From Candidatus Peribacterales bacterium (GTDB lineage: Bacteria > Patescibacteriota > Gracilibacteria > Peribacterales > Peribacteraceae): a stretch of DNA of 19,833 nt. Every line of letters begins with the position of its first letter. Within the stretch, counting starts at the first letter, position 1. This document shows positions 7,288-14,229 of this stretch, piece by piece. The notes beneath the pieces were generated by a model, which searched no databases, was not told the DNA's origin, and saw only the letters and a list, made by a program, of their open reading frames with translations. The position numbers were made by a program, and so were the translations under genes. The stretch lies in contig JAKFXO010000022.1 of NCBI GenBank assembly GCA_021731345.1, forward strand, positions 1 through 19,833. Direction: 5' to 3'.

Positions 7288-8874
7288 ATGCTGTTCTTCA
7301 AGAAAAAAGCACCTGTCTCGAATGTCTACGTCTGGGTTGTGGCTGCAGTCATTCTTGGGCTGAAGTCATTATGGATTTTTCTCATGCCGATGCGTGGCCT
7401 TGCGACCACGACGTGGCTCATTGATGACAGTTTTATCGAGATGAAGATCGCAGAAAATTTAGGGCACGGGCTTGGGTTCTCGTTGGATGGCATTCACGCC
7501 ACGACTGGTGCGCCGTTCTTCTGGATTTACCTTTCGTCGCTTAATCATATTTTCTTCGGACCTGATCTTGCTATTCGCATGACCTTTTTCGCGACCGCCG
7601 TACTTGGTGCACTTGCCGCGATCTTTGTCTTTCACATTGCTCTTAAGCTGACAGAGGACAGGCGCATCGCGTGGACGGCATTCTTACTCTCGTCACTTAC
7701 GATGAATGCGTTCCTCAATGCCCTCAACGGCATGGACACCGCATTATTTACCCTCCTCGTTATTCTTAGCGTGGCGTGTTATCTAGGCGTAGGTAAGCCA
7801 AAAAAATGGACCGGATTTCAGTGGGGATGCGTCACAGGACTGGTTCTTGGCCTCACGCTCATGACGCGCGGAGACGGTATTTTTGTCGCATTCGCACTCG
7901 GTTGCGCGAAGCTCTATGAAATCTACAAAGCTCCGCTTTGGGAAAAGAAAGAACACATGCGTACGCTTGCAGGTATCGTATTGATCTCAGCCGTTTGCTT
8001 TGCATTCTTTATGGCGTGGCAACTTCTGCAAACAGGTTCGCCACTACCTGGTAATCAAGTCGGTCGCCGTGGCCTCTCGCTCGCATGGCACAACTTTTCG
8101 TACGACAACTTTTCGCTGCCGTATTATCTCAAGATCGTCGTGTGGAACGTTTTTCAGCTTGATGAGCTCATCACTATTGCGACTGGAGGATCCATGCTCA
8201 TGCTCGCGGGTTTAGTGAGTGGCGTGCTTCAGAGAAAGCTGCGTGTGCTTGGTGTTTTCACCGTCATCTATCTTGGTATTTTTTTCGCTTTACTCGTTGG
8301 ATACCAATGGTACTTCGCCAATCTCCACGGTCTTCGTTACATCAATCCTGCCGTTCATCTTCTCTTTATTTTTGTTGCAGCACTTTTGTGGCAATTGCCT
8401 GTACAGCGCTGGAGAGCGCCTGCAGCCATATTCCTCACTATTTCACTTATCGTGCTCTCTGGTTACAAGCACTACCAAATGACGTCACGCCTGCCGTGGG
8501 CTCAGTACATGAGCTATGTCGGTACGCCGAATCCAGAGAAGAGTGCAGTGTTCTGGGGCACGATTGATTGGATTCGAGACAACTTGCCGCCGGACACCAT
8601 CGTGGGAGTACGCGATTACGGACGCATCTCGATGTTCGGTGATGTGATCATCCAAGACCTTGCCGGCAACATTGACCCAAAAGTTGCTGAAGCCCTGAAT
8701 GACGGCACACTTAAAGACTATCTGACGGAGCTCAATGTGACGTACTTGCTCATCCCAAGCCTTGAGATGCGCACCGACGTTTTGTACCAGTATTTGCACA
8801 AGAACCTGCGCCTCGAACAAGTGAAAGTAGCGCCAGAATCACCAACGCAGATCCTCTACAAAATTATCCGTTAA
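7288..8874 (+). CDS. GT-C type membrane glycosyltransferase (GT39/ArnT-like)
   Basis: The 528-residue polytopic membrane protein starts with a short basic segment (LFFKKK) and a first transmembrane helix at about residues 13-33. An extracytoplasmic loop follows with the Asp pair WLIDDSFIEMKIAENL (Asp46-Asp47), the typical catalytic position of GT-C enzymes, and HATTGAPFFW, resembling the G-x-T-x-P-L segment of this superfamily. About ten further hydrophobic helices extend to roughly residue 425. A soluble C-terminal domain of about 100 residues follows (VFWGTIDWIRDNLPPDTIVGVRDYG). Such enzymes use a polyprenyl-phosphate sugar donor on the outer face. The GT2 DPM1-like enzyme at 10091 could make that donor. 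The start is ATG 7288, 15 nt after the wecB stop, with no Shine-Dalgarno. An undifferentiated 'hypothetical membrane protein' call would be the cautious alternative. Confidence 0.75.
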   Translation: MLFFKKKAPVSNVYVWVVAAVILGLKSLWIFLMPMRGLATTTWLIDDSFIEMKIAENLGHGLGFSLDGIHATTGAPFFWIYLSSLNHIFFGPDLAIRMTFFATAVLGALAAIFVFHIALKLTEDRRIAWTAFLLSSLTMNAFLNALNGMDTALFTLLVILSVACYLGVGKPKKWTGFQWGCVTGLVLGLTLMTRGDGIFVAFALGCAKLYEIYKAPLWEKKEHMRTLAGIVLISAVCFAFFMAWQLLQTGSPLPGNQVGRRGLSLAWHNFSYDNFSLPYYLKIVVWNVFQLDELITIATGGSMLMLAGLVSGVLQRKLRVLGVFTVIYLGIFFALLVGYQWYFANLHGLRYINPAVHLLFIFVAALLWQLPVQRWRAPAAIFLTISLIVLSGYKHYQMTSRLPWAQYMSYVGTPNPEKSAVFWGTIDWIRDNLPPDTIVGVRDYGRISMFGDVIIQDLAGNIDPKVAEALNDGTLKDYLTELNVTYLLIPSLEMRTDVLYQYLHKNLRLEQVKVAPESPTQILYKIIR

Positions 8875-10048
8875 TTGTGTTCGTGATATCGACGACCGGC
8901 TGCTTGAACGTGATCGATTTGTAGCAGGAGTGTGGCGTTCCGATGACAATGATATCCGCTTTTGCGAGGACTTCTTCCTGCGAGACGAGGCCTTCACACT
9001 TCACGTACGGGTCAGCGCAGAGGACTTCTTTTGCTTCAAGCTCAAGCACTTTACGAAGCTTGTACGAGAGTGAGCTGCGGTTATCATCGCTCTCTGGCTT
9101 GAATGCCATACCAAGAAGTCCGACTGTCATGGTGCTCAGGTCATGTTTTTCTTTGATGCGCTGCACAAGAATGTATGGCAGTCCTTCATTGATCATCATT
9201 GCAGCTTGGCCGAGCACGAACGAACCGTGGTTGAAGGCACCGAGCTGCATCGTGTCTTTCAGAAGACACGGACCGGCAGCGAAACCAGCGCGCGCAAATG
9301 ACTTCATGCGTGGGTAATCTTGGCGAAGTCCGGCGTGGATTTTGTCAAAGTCGGCACCGAATTCCTGCGCGATAACCCAGAACTGATTCGAGATCGCGAA
9401 GTTGATGTATCGCCAGGCGTTGGCGTAGAGCTTGGCGAGCTCAGCCTCGATGGGACGAATGAAAATGGAGATGGGTGCGAGGCTTTTAAACAGCTCCGAA
9501 GCGCGCTTCGCAGCCTTGTCGCTAAAACCGCCGATGAGCTGTGGGAGCTCACGGAGTTCTTCTAAGGACTTACCTTGCACGATGCGCTCAGGGCAGTACG
9601 CAAGATCAATATCGCTCTTTCCCATGTCCGAAAGCTGGCGTCCGAGACGATCCGTCACACCTGGGAAAAGTGTTGAGCGCAGCACGAGGAGTTGGCCGGG
9701 CTTCATTGCGTTCACAATTTTATGCACTGATGAATCGAACGAACTCACGGACGGATCCAAATATTCATCGACCGGTGTTCCGATCGTGACGATGACGATG
9801 TCGACTTCTTTGAGGACATTGATGTCAGTTGTTGCTTTCAACTTTCCAGATGCAAGAACTTTCGGAAGTAGTTCCTCGGCGCCTTCTTCCACAAACGGCA
9901 TCTTGCCTGCCATGACATTTTTTACACTCTCAGCGTTGATGTCCAAGAGGTGCACCATGTACCCCTTATCCGCAAAAGCCATGCCAAGCGGCAAGCCGAC
10001 GTGGCCGCAACCTCCTACAATGACGATGGATTGATCTTTGGTAGGCAT
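8864..10048 (-). CDS. Nucleotide-sugar dehydrogenase, WecC-like (UDP-ManNAc dehydrogenase candidate)
   Basis: The 394-residue UDP-glucose/GDP-mannose dehydrogenase family protein oxidises a sugar nucleotide C-6 hydroxyl to a carboxylate with two NAD+. It has the Rossmann motif VIVGGCGHVGLPLG (9-22), TIGTPVDE in the NAD domain, LRSTLFPGVTDRL and YCPERIVQGKS. KLYANAWRYINFAISNQF supplies the substrate-binding Lys and Asn. The catalytic cysteine sits in FAAGPCLLKDT (Cys261), and GMAFKPESDDNR opens the C-terminal UDP-binding domain. The AGPCLLKD version differs from the GGSCFPKD of UDP-glucose dehydrogenases. With wecB in the window, UDP-ManNAc is the best substrate guess. It follows the GT2 gene by 42 nt, and its last 11 nt overlap the end of the convergent GT-C gene. 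The start ATG 10048 has no ribosome-binding site. Confidence 0.85.
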   Translation of the reverse strand: MPTKDQSIVIVGGCGHVGLPLGMAFADKGYMVHLLDINAESVKNVMAGKMPFVEEGAEELLPKVLASGKLKATTDINVLKEVDIVIVTIGTPVDEYLDPSVSSFDSSVHKIVNAMKPGQLLVLRSTLFPGVTDRLGRQLSDMGKSDIDLAYCPERIVQGKSLEELRELPQLIGGFSDKAAKRASELFKSLAPISIFIRPIEAELAKLYANAWRYINFAISNQFWVIAQEFGADFDKIHAGLRQDYPRMKSFARAGFAAGPCLLKDTMQLGAFNHGSFVLGQAAMMINEGLPYILVQRIKEKHDLSTMTVGLLGMAFKPESDDNRSSLSYKLRKVLELEAKEVLCADPYVKCEGLVSQEEVLAKADIIVIGTPHSCYKSITFKQPVVDITNTING

Positions 10049-10065
10049 AAGGAAAAGACGGAACC

Positions 10066-10094
10066 ATTCTCGGCGTAAACCGTGACAGGGTCAA
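10066..10094 (-). promoter_or_regulatory. Weak candidate promoter for the nucleotide-sugar dehydrogenase
   Basis: On the minus strand TTGACC (10094-10089) is followed after 17 nt by GAGAAT (10071-10066). This is about 17 nt upstream of ATG 10048, so unlike the other candidates it would leave a short leader. Read-through from the GT2 promoter is at least as likely. Confidence 0.22.
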
Positions 10095-10819
10095 TCAGTC
10101 TTCTTTTTGATCGTCCATGGCAGCCACGCGCGGCGCATGCCGAGGAGGTACCAACGGAGGTATTCAGGAAGCCATGCCCAGAGTCGGAATTTGGATTCAC
10201 CAGCTGTACGGTCATGCCAGACCGTTGGTATTTCGGTGATCTTCCATCCGTTCCAGTGCGCTTTCAGCATAAGTTCAAGCCCGAGCGCGAAGCTCGCTTT
10301 GCTTTCGATGGGTATGGTGAGGATGCGTCGGTTATAGGCGCGGAAGTTATTCGTTGCGTCGTGCGTTGGGATGCCTGCAAACCAGTGGAGTGTGAGTCCT
10401 GCAGTGCGCGAGAGCGTGCGTCCGAGGAGCGGTCCGCCGATGCGTCTCCCTCCTTTCATATAGCGTGAGCCTGCCGCGACATCGAATCCGCTTCGCACTA
10501 AGTGTACGAGTTCTGGGACATCATGCGGATCATCAGCTTTATCAGACACCATCGTCACGATGACATCGCCTTGCGCTGCAGCGAAGCCGGCTTTGTACGC
10601 ATTCAGTACCCCGCGACCGATCGTATTGTGCACTGGACGGACGTTTGGATTTTTAGGTTGCATTGCCGCAATCGCTGGCAGCGTGTCATCCTCCGGGAAG
10701 TCGTAGACGATGAGAATTTCATGCGGCTCTTTCATGCAAGACTCCATCTCCCGCAAGAAAGACACGATATTCCCTCCTTCGTTAAATACAGGTACGACGA
10801 TGGAGAGAAGTTGAGGCAC
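10091..10819 (-). CDS. GT2 family glycosyltransferase (DPM1-like)
   Basis: The 242-residue GT-A inverting glycosyltransferase has LLSIVVPVFNEGGNI (4-18), an acidic VYDFPEDDT (38-46), GRGVLNAYKAGFAAAQGDVIVTMVSDKADDP (68-98) carrying the metal-binding acidic residues, GSRYMKGG, and DATNNFRAYNR. It has the GLELMLKA-x8-EIPTVWHDRTAGESKF tail of DPM1-like enzymes, which transfer a sugar to polyprenyl phosphate. No C-terminal transmembrane pair is present. The frame continues to an ATG at 10852, but this would overlap the divergent Gfo/Idh start. A GTG at 10819 directly before the first conserved strand, with TACACT exactly 7 nt upstream, is the better start. It is the first gene of a two-gene unit and may feed the GT-C enzyme encoded at 7288. 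Confidence 0.88.
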   Translation of the reverse strand: MPQLLSIVVPVFNEGGNIVSFLREMESCMKEPHEILIVYDFPEDDTLPAIAAMQPKNPNVRPVHNTIGRGVLNAYKAGFAAAQGDVIVTMVSDKADDPHDVPELVHLVRSGFDVAAGSRYMKGGRRIGGPLLGRTLSRTAGLTLHWFAGIPTHDATNNFRAYNRRILTIPIESKASFALGLELMLKAHWNGWKITEIPTVWHDRTAGESKFRLWAWLPEYLRWYLLGMRRAWLPWTIKKKTD

Positions 10820-10826
10820 GATGTTT

Positions 10827-10832
10827 AGTGTA
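10827..10832 (-). promoter_or_regulatory. Putative -10 hexamer for the GT2 gene
   Basis: Minus-strand TACACT (10832-10827) is followed by exactly 7 nt (AAACATC) and then the GTG start at 10819. No convincing -35 is seen. It overlaps the -10 candidate of the divergent gene by two bases. Confidence 0.5.
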
Positions 10833-10836
10833 CCAT
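10831..10836 (+). promoter_or_regulatory. Putative -10 hexamer for the Gfo/Idh gene
   Basis: TACCAT lies 9 nt before ATG 10846, inside the 26-nt region between two divergent start codons. No -35 at the normal distance is recognisable. The call rests on position and similarity to the other leaderless-type starts in this window. Confidence 0.35.
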
Positions 10837-10845
10837 CCGAAGCGC

Positions 10846-11931
10846 ATGGCATCCCACAAAGTCCGCGTTGGCATCATCGGCACCGGTTTTGGCGCATCTG
10901 TCCAGTTACCTGCTTTCCTTGGCATGAAAGAGGTGGAAGTTGCAGGTATTGCTTCTAGCGACTCAAAGAGGTCTCTTGAGCTCCAGAAAAAATACAAACT
11001 TCCGATGGCTTTTGCGTCATACGATGAACTCCTCGAATGCGATGAGATTGATCTCGTGAGTATTGCGACCGCACCTGCCGAACACGAGCGTCTCGTAAAG
11101 AAAGCGCTGGAGATGGGAAGACACATTTTGTGTGAGAAGCCGTTCACCATGAGCTCGAGTGCTGCAAAAGGACTTTTGAAAGAAGCGAATGCCAGTCACA
11201 TCATTCACGCGACAGATTTTGAATTCCGTGAACTTCCAGCACTCAAGTTTCTCGTGAGTCGGCTCATGGCGGGTGTTACCGGACGCATCGTATTCGGTGA
11301 ACTCAGGTGGGTTGTAGGTTCATGGGCTGATGCAAAGCGCCCATGGAGGTGGCAGTGCGATAAAGCCCAAGGTGGAGGCGTTCTGACGGCTCTCGGTGTG
11401 CATCTCTTTAATACTGCTGAGTCCATTCTTGGGCCTCTCGATAAAGTGCAGGCGGTGACGGGCATTACCATCACGGAGCGCAAAGATGAGGAGGGAAAGA
11501 AAAAGCCCGTGACGAGCGAAGACCACGCGACGATCGACCTCACAGGCAAGTACGGTATCCCGGTTCGCATTGTTCTCTCGAATGTTGATCCGAAGGGATC
11601 CGGCTTTGGTATCTCTATCAGGGGAGAGAAAGGAGTGCTGCTTCTTGAAAGCACCTCGCAAGAGTACGGCAGTGGCCTGCGAGTCCGTGAAGGCGCCAGC
11701 CCCGACTCCGCAAAAATCGTGTACGAAGACCCCAAGCCCGAAGCAGGAACCGACGCACGCATTCCGCCATTCCAAGCGCTTGCACGCAGACTCGTTGCTG
11801 CAATCCAAGAAGATGACCGCACATTCGGTCCATCGTTCCAGGATGGCGTCAGGGCACAAATGTTTTTGGAGGGTGTTCGAGCTTCTGCCGAAACACGAAC
11901 TTGGGTGGACATGGGGAAGAGCTCAAAATAG
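10846..11931 (+). CDS. Gfo/Idh/MocA family NAD(P)-dependent oxidoreductase
   Basis: The 361-residue protein has the N-terminal Rossmann fold VRVGIIGTGFGAS (6-18), SSDSKRS for the dinucleotide ribose, SIATAPAEH (72-80) and the family signature ILCEKPFTM (94-102) with Lys98. A C-terminal alpha/beta substrate domain follows, with GGGVLTALGVHLFNTAE carrying the conserved histidine. Family members oxidise or reduce sugar hydroxyl/keto groups, often at C-3 of nucleotide sugars. The substrate here is not evident. It does not show features specific for WlbA-type UDP-GlcNAcA 3-dehydrogenase. A 3- or 4-ketoreductase role in the deoxysugar pathway is possible but unproven. An in-frame ATG at 10828 is rejected because ATG 10846 sits directly before the first strand. 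Its TAG stop is embedded in the -10 box of the next gene. Confidence 0.85.
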   Translation: MASHKVRVGIIGTGFGASVQLPAFLGMKEVEVAGIASSDSKRSLELQKKYKLPMAFASYDELLECDEIDLVSIATAPAEHERLVKKALEMGRHILCEKPFTMSSSAAKGLLKEANASHIIHATDFEFRELPALKFLVSRLMAGVTGRIVFGELRWVVGSWADAKRPWRWQCDKAQGGGVLTALGVHLFNTAESILGPLDKVQAVTGITITERKDEEGKKKPVTSEDHATIDLTGKYGIPVRIVLSNVDPKGSGFGISIRGEKGVLLLESTSQEYGSGLRVREGASPDSAKIVYEDPKPEAGTDARIPPFQALARRLVAAIQEDDRTFGPSFQDGVRAQMFLEGVRASAETRTWVDMGKSSK

Positions 11932-11934
11932 AGT
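11906..11934 (+). promoter_or_regulatory. Putative internal promoter before the SDR gene
   Basis: TGGACA (11906-11911) and TAGAGT (11929-11934) are separated by 17 nt and match the -35/-10 consensus at 5/6 and 4/6 positions. The ATG at 11944 is 9 nt after the -10. The hexamer overlaps the TAG stop of the Gfo/Idh gene. It is the best paired promoter candidate after the one at 4998. Confidence 0.5.
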
Positions 11935-11943
11935 GTTTTCACT

Positions 11944-12948
11944 ATGAAGAAGACTCTCGTCACCGGCGGTCTCGGTTTCATCGGGGCATCACTTGTCAAA
12001 GCGCTCGTGGAGCGCGGCGAAAGCGTGCGCGTGCTTGATAACTCGTCCCGTGGCTCGACCGAAAAGCTGGGCAAAGCCGCATCCGACGTCGAGATCATCG
12101 CCGGAGACATCCGCGATCCGGCACTTGTCAGAAAAGCTGTGAAGGGAACGAACCGCGTTATGCACCTCGCATTCGTGAATGGCACCGAGTACTTCTATAA
12201 GTACCCAGCCTACGTTTTGGATGTTGGAGTAAAGGGCATGGTGAACGTGCTCGATGCATCCATTCAGGAAGGCGTGAAAGATTTCGTGCTCGCATCCAGT
12301 TCCGAGGTCTATCAGACGCCACCGATGGTACCGACACCAGAGTCAGTTGCACTCTCTGTTCCTGATCCGCTCAATGCTCGCTATTCGTATGGCGGCGGCA
12401 AGATCATCAGTGAACTCATGGCCATCAACTACGGACGTACGCACTTCGAGCGTGTGACGGTATTCCGCCCGCACAATGTGTACGGTCCTGCGATGGGCTT
12501 TGAGCACGTCATCCCGCAATTCGTCGGACGCATGCAGGAACTTTCCAAAACGTCCAAGGACAAGCCACTGAAATTTATGATTCAAGGTTCGGGCGAGCAG
12601 ACGAGGTCATTCATCTACATCGATGATTTCACCTCTGGCCTCCTGTGTATGGTTGATAAAGGAGAGCACCTCGGCATTTATCACATCGGTACGCTGGATG
12701 AAGTCCGCATTGATGAACTCGCTATGACGATCGCGAAGCAGATGGATCTGCAGATCGAGGTCATCCGCGGTCCAGAGGCCCCGGGCGCTACCTTGCGACG
12801 CTGTCCTGACATCTCTAAGCTCACTTCACTTGGGTTTAAGCCGCGTTTCAGCCTTGAAGACGGCCTCAAGCCCACCGTGGATTGGTACGTCCAAAACCGC
12901 GCACCGAAGCGCACCATCTCAGAACCCGCACTCTTTTTCCCTTCATGA
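11944..12948 (+). CDS. NAD-dependent epimerase/dehydratase (extended SDR)
   Basis: The 334-residue extended SDR has GGLGFIG (8-14), LDNSSRGS (31-38), GDIRD (54-58), ASSSEVYQTP (117-126) and the catalytic pair Tyr149 and Lys153 in YSYGGGKIISE. RPHNVYGP, GSGEQTRSFIYIDDF and a C-terminal substrate domain follow. This resembles UDP-glucose 4-epimerase/UDP-xylose synthase relatives; the exact reaction (epimerisation, dehydration or 4-keto reduction) cannot be told. It overlaps the C-methyltransferase start by ATGA, so the two are co-translated and probably act on the same sugar. It is a candidate for the missing 4-ketoreductase of the 3,6-dideoxyhexose pathway, as are the second Gmd copy and the Gfo/Idh protein. 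Confidence 0.85.
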   Translation: MKKTLVTGGLGFIGASLVKALVERGESVRVLDNSSRGSTEKLGKAASDVEIIAGDIRDPALVRKAVKGTNRVMHLAFVNGTEYFYKYPAYVLDVGVKGMVNVLDASIQEGVKDFVLASSSEVYQTPPMVPTPESVALSVPDPLNARYSYGGGKIISELMAINYGRTHFERVTVFRPHNVYGPAMGFEHVIPQFVGRMQELSKTSKDKPLKFMIQGSGEQTRSFIYIDDFTSGLLCMVDKGEHLGIYHIGTLDEVRIDELAMTIAKQMDLQIEVIRGPEAPGATLRRCPDISKLTSLGFKPRFSLEDGLKPTVDWYVQNRAPKRTISEPALFFPS

Positions 12949-14207
12949 CCATGTCTTTGTACGGCCCCGTCTCCGCTTGTCAGACCTGTGGATGTAAAGA
13001 TCTCGAATCCGTCATCTTCATCGGCTTCCTGCCGTCCGTGAACATCATGAACACGCTGGGAAATCCGCATGATAAAGAGAATTTTTTCCCGGCTGACATG
13101 ATCCGATGCAAGAAATGCACGCTCGTGCAGCTCGGTTACACCGCAGATCCGTCACTCGTCTTCCCGCCTGAGTATCCGTATACGAGCGGCACGACCAGAA
13201 TCCTCCGTGAGAACTTCGCTGATCTCTATCGCAATGCAAAAGAGATGATCGGACTCACGCCTGAGCACTTCATTATCGATATCGGCAGCAACGATGGAAC
13301 GCTTTTGAAGAATTTTAAAGACGGCGGACACAAAGTTCTTGGTGTCGAGCCGTCACTCACGGCCAAGCTTGCTGAAGCCGCAGGAGTAGAAACACTGATG
13401 ACGTTCTTCGGTACTGCAGCCACGGATACAGTCCTCAAGTCGCACGGCAAAGCTGACGTCATCACCGCTGCCAACGTCTTCGCACATATCCTTGAGCCAA
13501 ACTCGGTCGTCGAGAACATCGTTCGTCTCCTCAAGGATGACGGCGTGTTCATCTCCGAGTCGCACTACCTCCTCGATCTCATCAAGACGCTCCAGTACGA
13601 CACGATTTACCACGAGCATCTCCGTTATTATTCGCTGGAGAGCATCAAGTTCCTCCTCGAGAAGCACGGCTTCACCGTCTTTAAGGTTCAGCGCATCCCG
13701 ACACACGGCGGTTCCATCCGCGTCTACGCAACTCGTGGCAAAAAGTACGCAGTGGACAGCTCCGTTGCCGAGGTATTGAAGGAGGAAGAGAAGGCCGGAC
13801 TCAATGGCACATCGTGGATCGAAGGTTTCCGCAAAGGAATTTTGGATTCCAAGCTCGGACTCTACAAAATTCTTGCCGACATCAAGGCTAAGGGGCAGGC
13901 GGTCTACGCCATCAGCGCGCCATCACGCGCTTCCACACTTGTGAACTACGTCGGTCTCGATGATGGACTCATTCCGTGCGTCATGGAGATCAAGGGGTCT
14001 AAGAAAATCGGTAAATTCATGCCTGGTCGCAACATTCCTGTGCTTGAGGAGACGAAGCTCTACGACGATCAACCGCCGTACGCGCTCCTTCTCTCATGGC
14101 ACATCGGTGAAGAGCTCATGAAGAACCTCAAGAAGCGTGGCTTCAAGGGTGATTTCATCATGCCGCTGCCGGTGCCGCGTATTGTGAGGAACTCTGAAGT
14201 TGCGTAG
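12945..14207 (+). CDS. TylCIII-type sugar C-methyltransferase with zinc-binding N-terminus
   Basis: The 420-residue three-part enzyme has an N-terminal zinc module (Methyltransf_13 type) with Cys12, Cys15, Cys55 and Cys58 (CQTC and CKKC), a SAM-binding methyltransferase core with IIDIGSNDGTLL (110-121) and VEP (134-136), and a C-terminal Methyltransf_14-type domain. The active-site block YDTIYHEHLRYYS gives Tyr222, Glu224 and His225, numbers matching those in TcaB9, a C-3 methyltransferase of dTDP-4-keto sugars. THGGSIRVYA follows, as in the family. Known members methylate a carbon next to a 4-keto group to make branched-chain deoxysugars. The start is the ATG in the ATGA overlap with the SDR; an upstream in-frame ATG at 12882 is inside that gene. 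A nucleotide 4-keto-deoxysugar is the expected substrate. Confidence 0.9.
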   Translation: MTMSLYGPVSACQTCGCKDLESVIFIGFLPSVNIMNTLGNPHDKENFFPADMIRCKKCTLVQLGYTADPSLVFPPEYPYTSGTTRILRENFADLYRNAKEMIGLTPEHFIIDIGSNDGTLLKNFKDGGHKVLGVEPSLTAKLAEAAGVETLMTFFGTAATDTVLKSHGKADVITAANVFAHILEPNSVVENIVRLLKDDGVFISESHYLLDLIKTLQYDTIYHEHLRYYSLESIKFLLEKHGFTVFKVQRIPTHGGSIRVYATRGKKYAVDSSVAEVLKEEEKAGLNGTSWIEGFRKGILDSKLGLYKILADIKAKGQAVYAISAPSRASTLVNYVGLDDGLIPCVMEIKGSKKIGKFMPGRNIPVLEETKLYDDQPPYALLLSWHIGEELMKNLKKRGFKGDFIMPLPVPRIVRNSEVA

Positions 14208-14216
14208 GGACAGGTC

Positions 14217-14222
14217 TATAAT
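14217..14222 (+). promoter_or_regulatory. Consensus -10 hexamer before GT4 gene (leaderless arrangement)
   Basis: A perfect TATAAT lies in the 22-nt gap after the methyltransferase stop, exactly 7 nt (TACGCAG) before ATG 14230. No good -35 is present at 16-18 nt. The position predicts a transcript starting at the start codon. Confidence 0.55.
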
Positions 14223-14229
14223 TACGCAG

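Noticed and set aside
8864..8900. Intrinsic terminator between the convergent GT-C and dehydrogenase genes
   Set aside because: No GC-rich stem followed by a T-run is seen on either strand.
9432..10034. 200-codon plus-strand frame opposite the nucleotide-sugar dehydrogenase
   Set aside because: Ser/Arg/Thr-rich shadow of a gene with intact catalytic motifs.
10820..10852. ATG 10852 as the start of the GT2 gene
   Set aside because: It would overlap the divergent Gfo/Idh start and add a non-conserved MPCASDGTLNI peptide. GTG 10819 follows TACACT-N7 and sits directly before the first conserved strand.
11205..12185. Long open frame (326 codons) on the minus strand across the Gfo/Idh and SDR genes
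   Set aside because: It runs antisense to two well-supported genes, spans their boundary, and reads as Ser/Arg/Thr/Pro-rich sequence with no motif. It is a by-product of codon bias.
11944..12948. Assigning this SDR as ColC (GDP-colitose synthase)
   Set aside because: Its motifs are those of general GalE/UXS-like SDRs, and I see no ColC-specific or Fcl-like signature. It is only one of several candidates for the reductase step.
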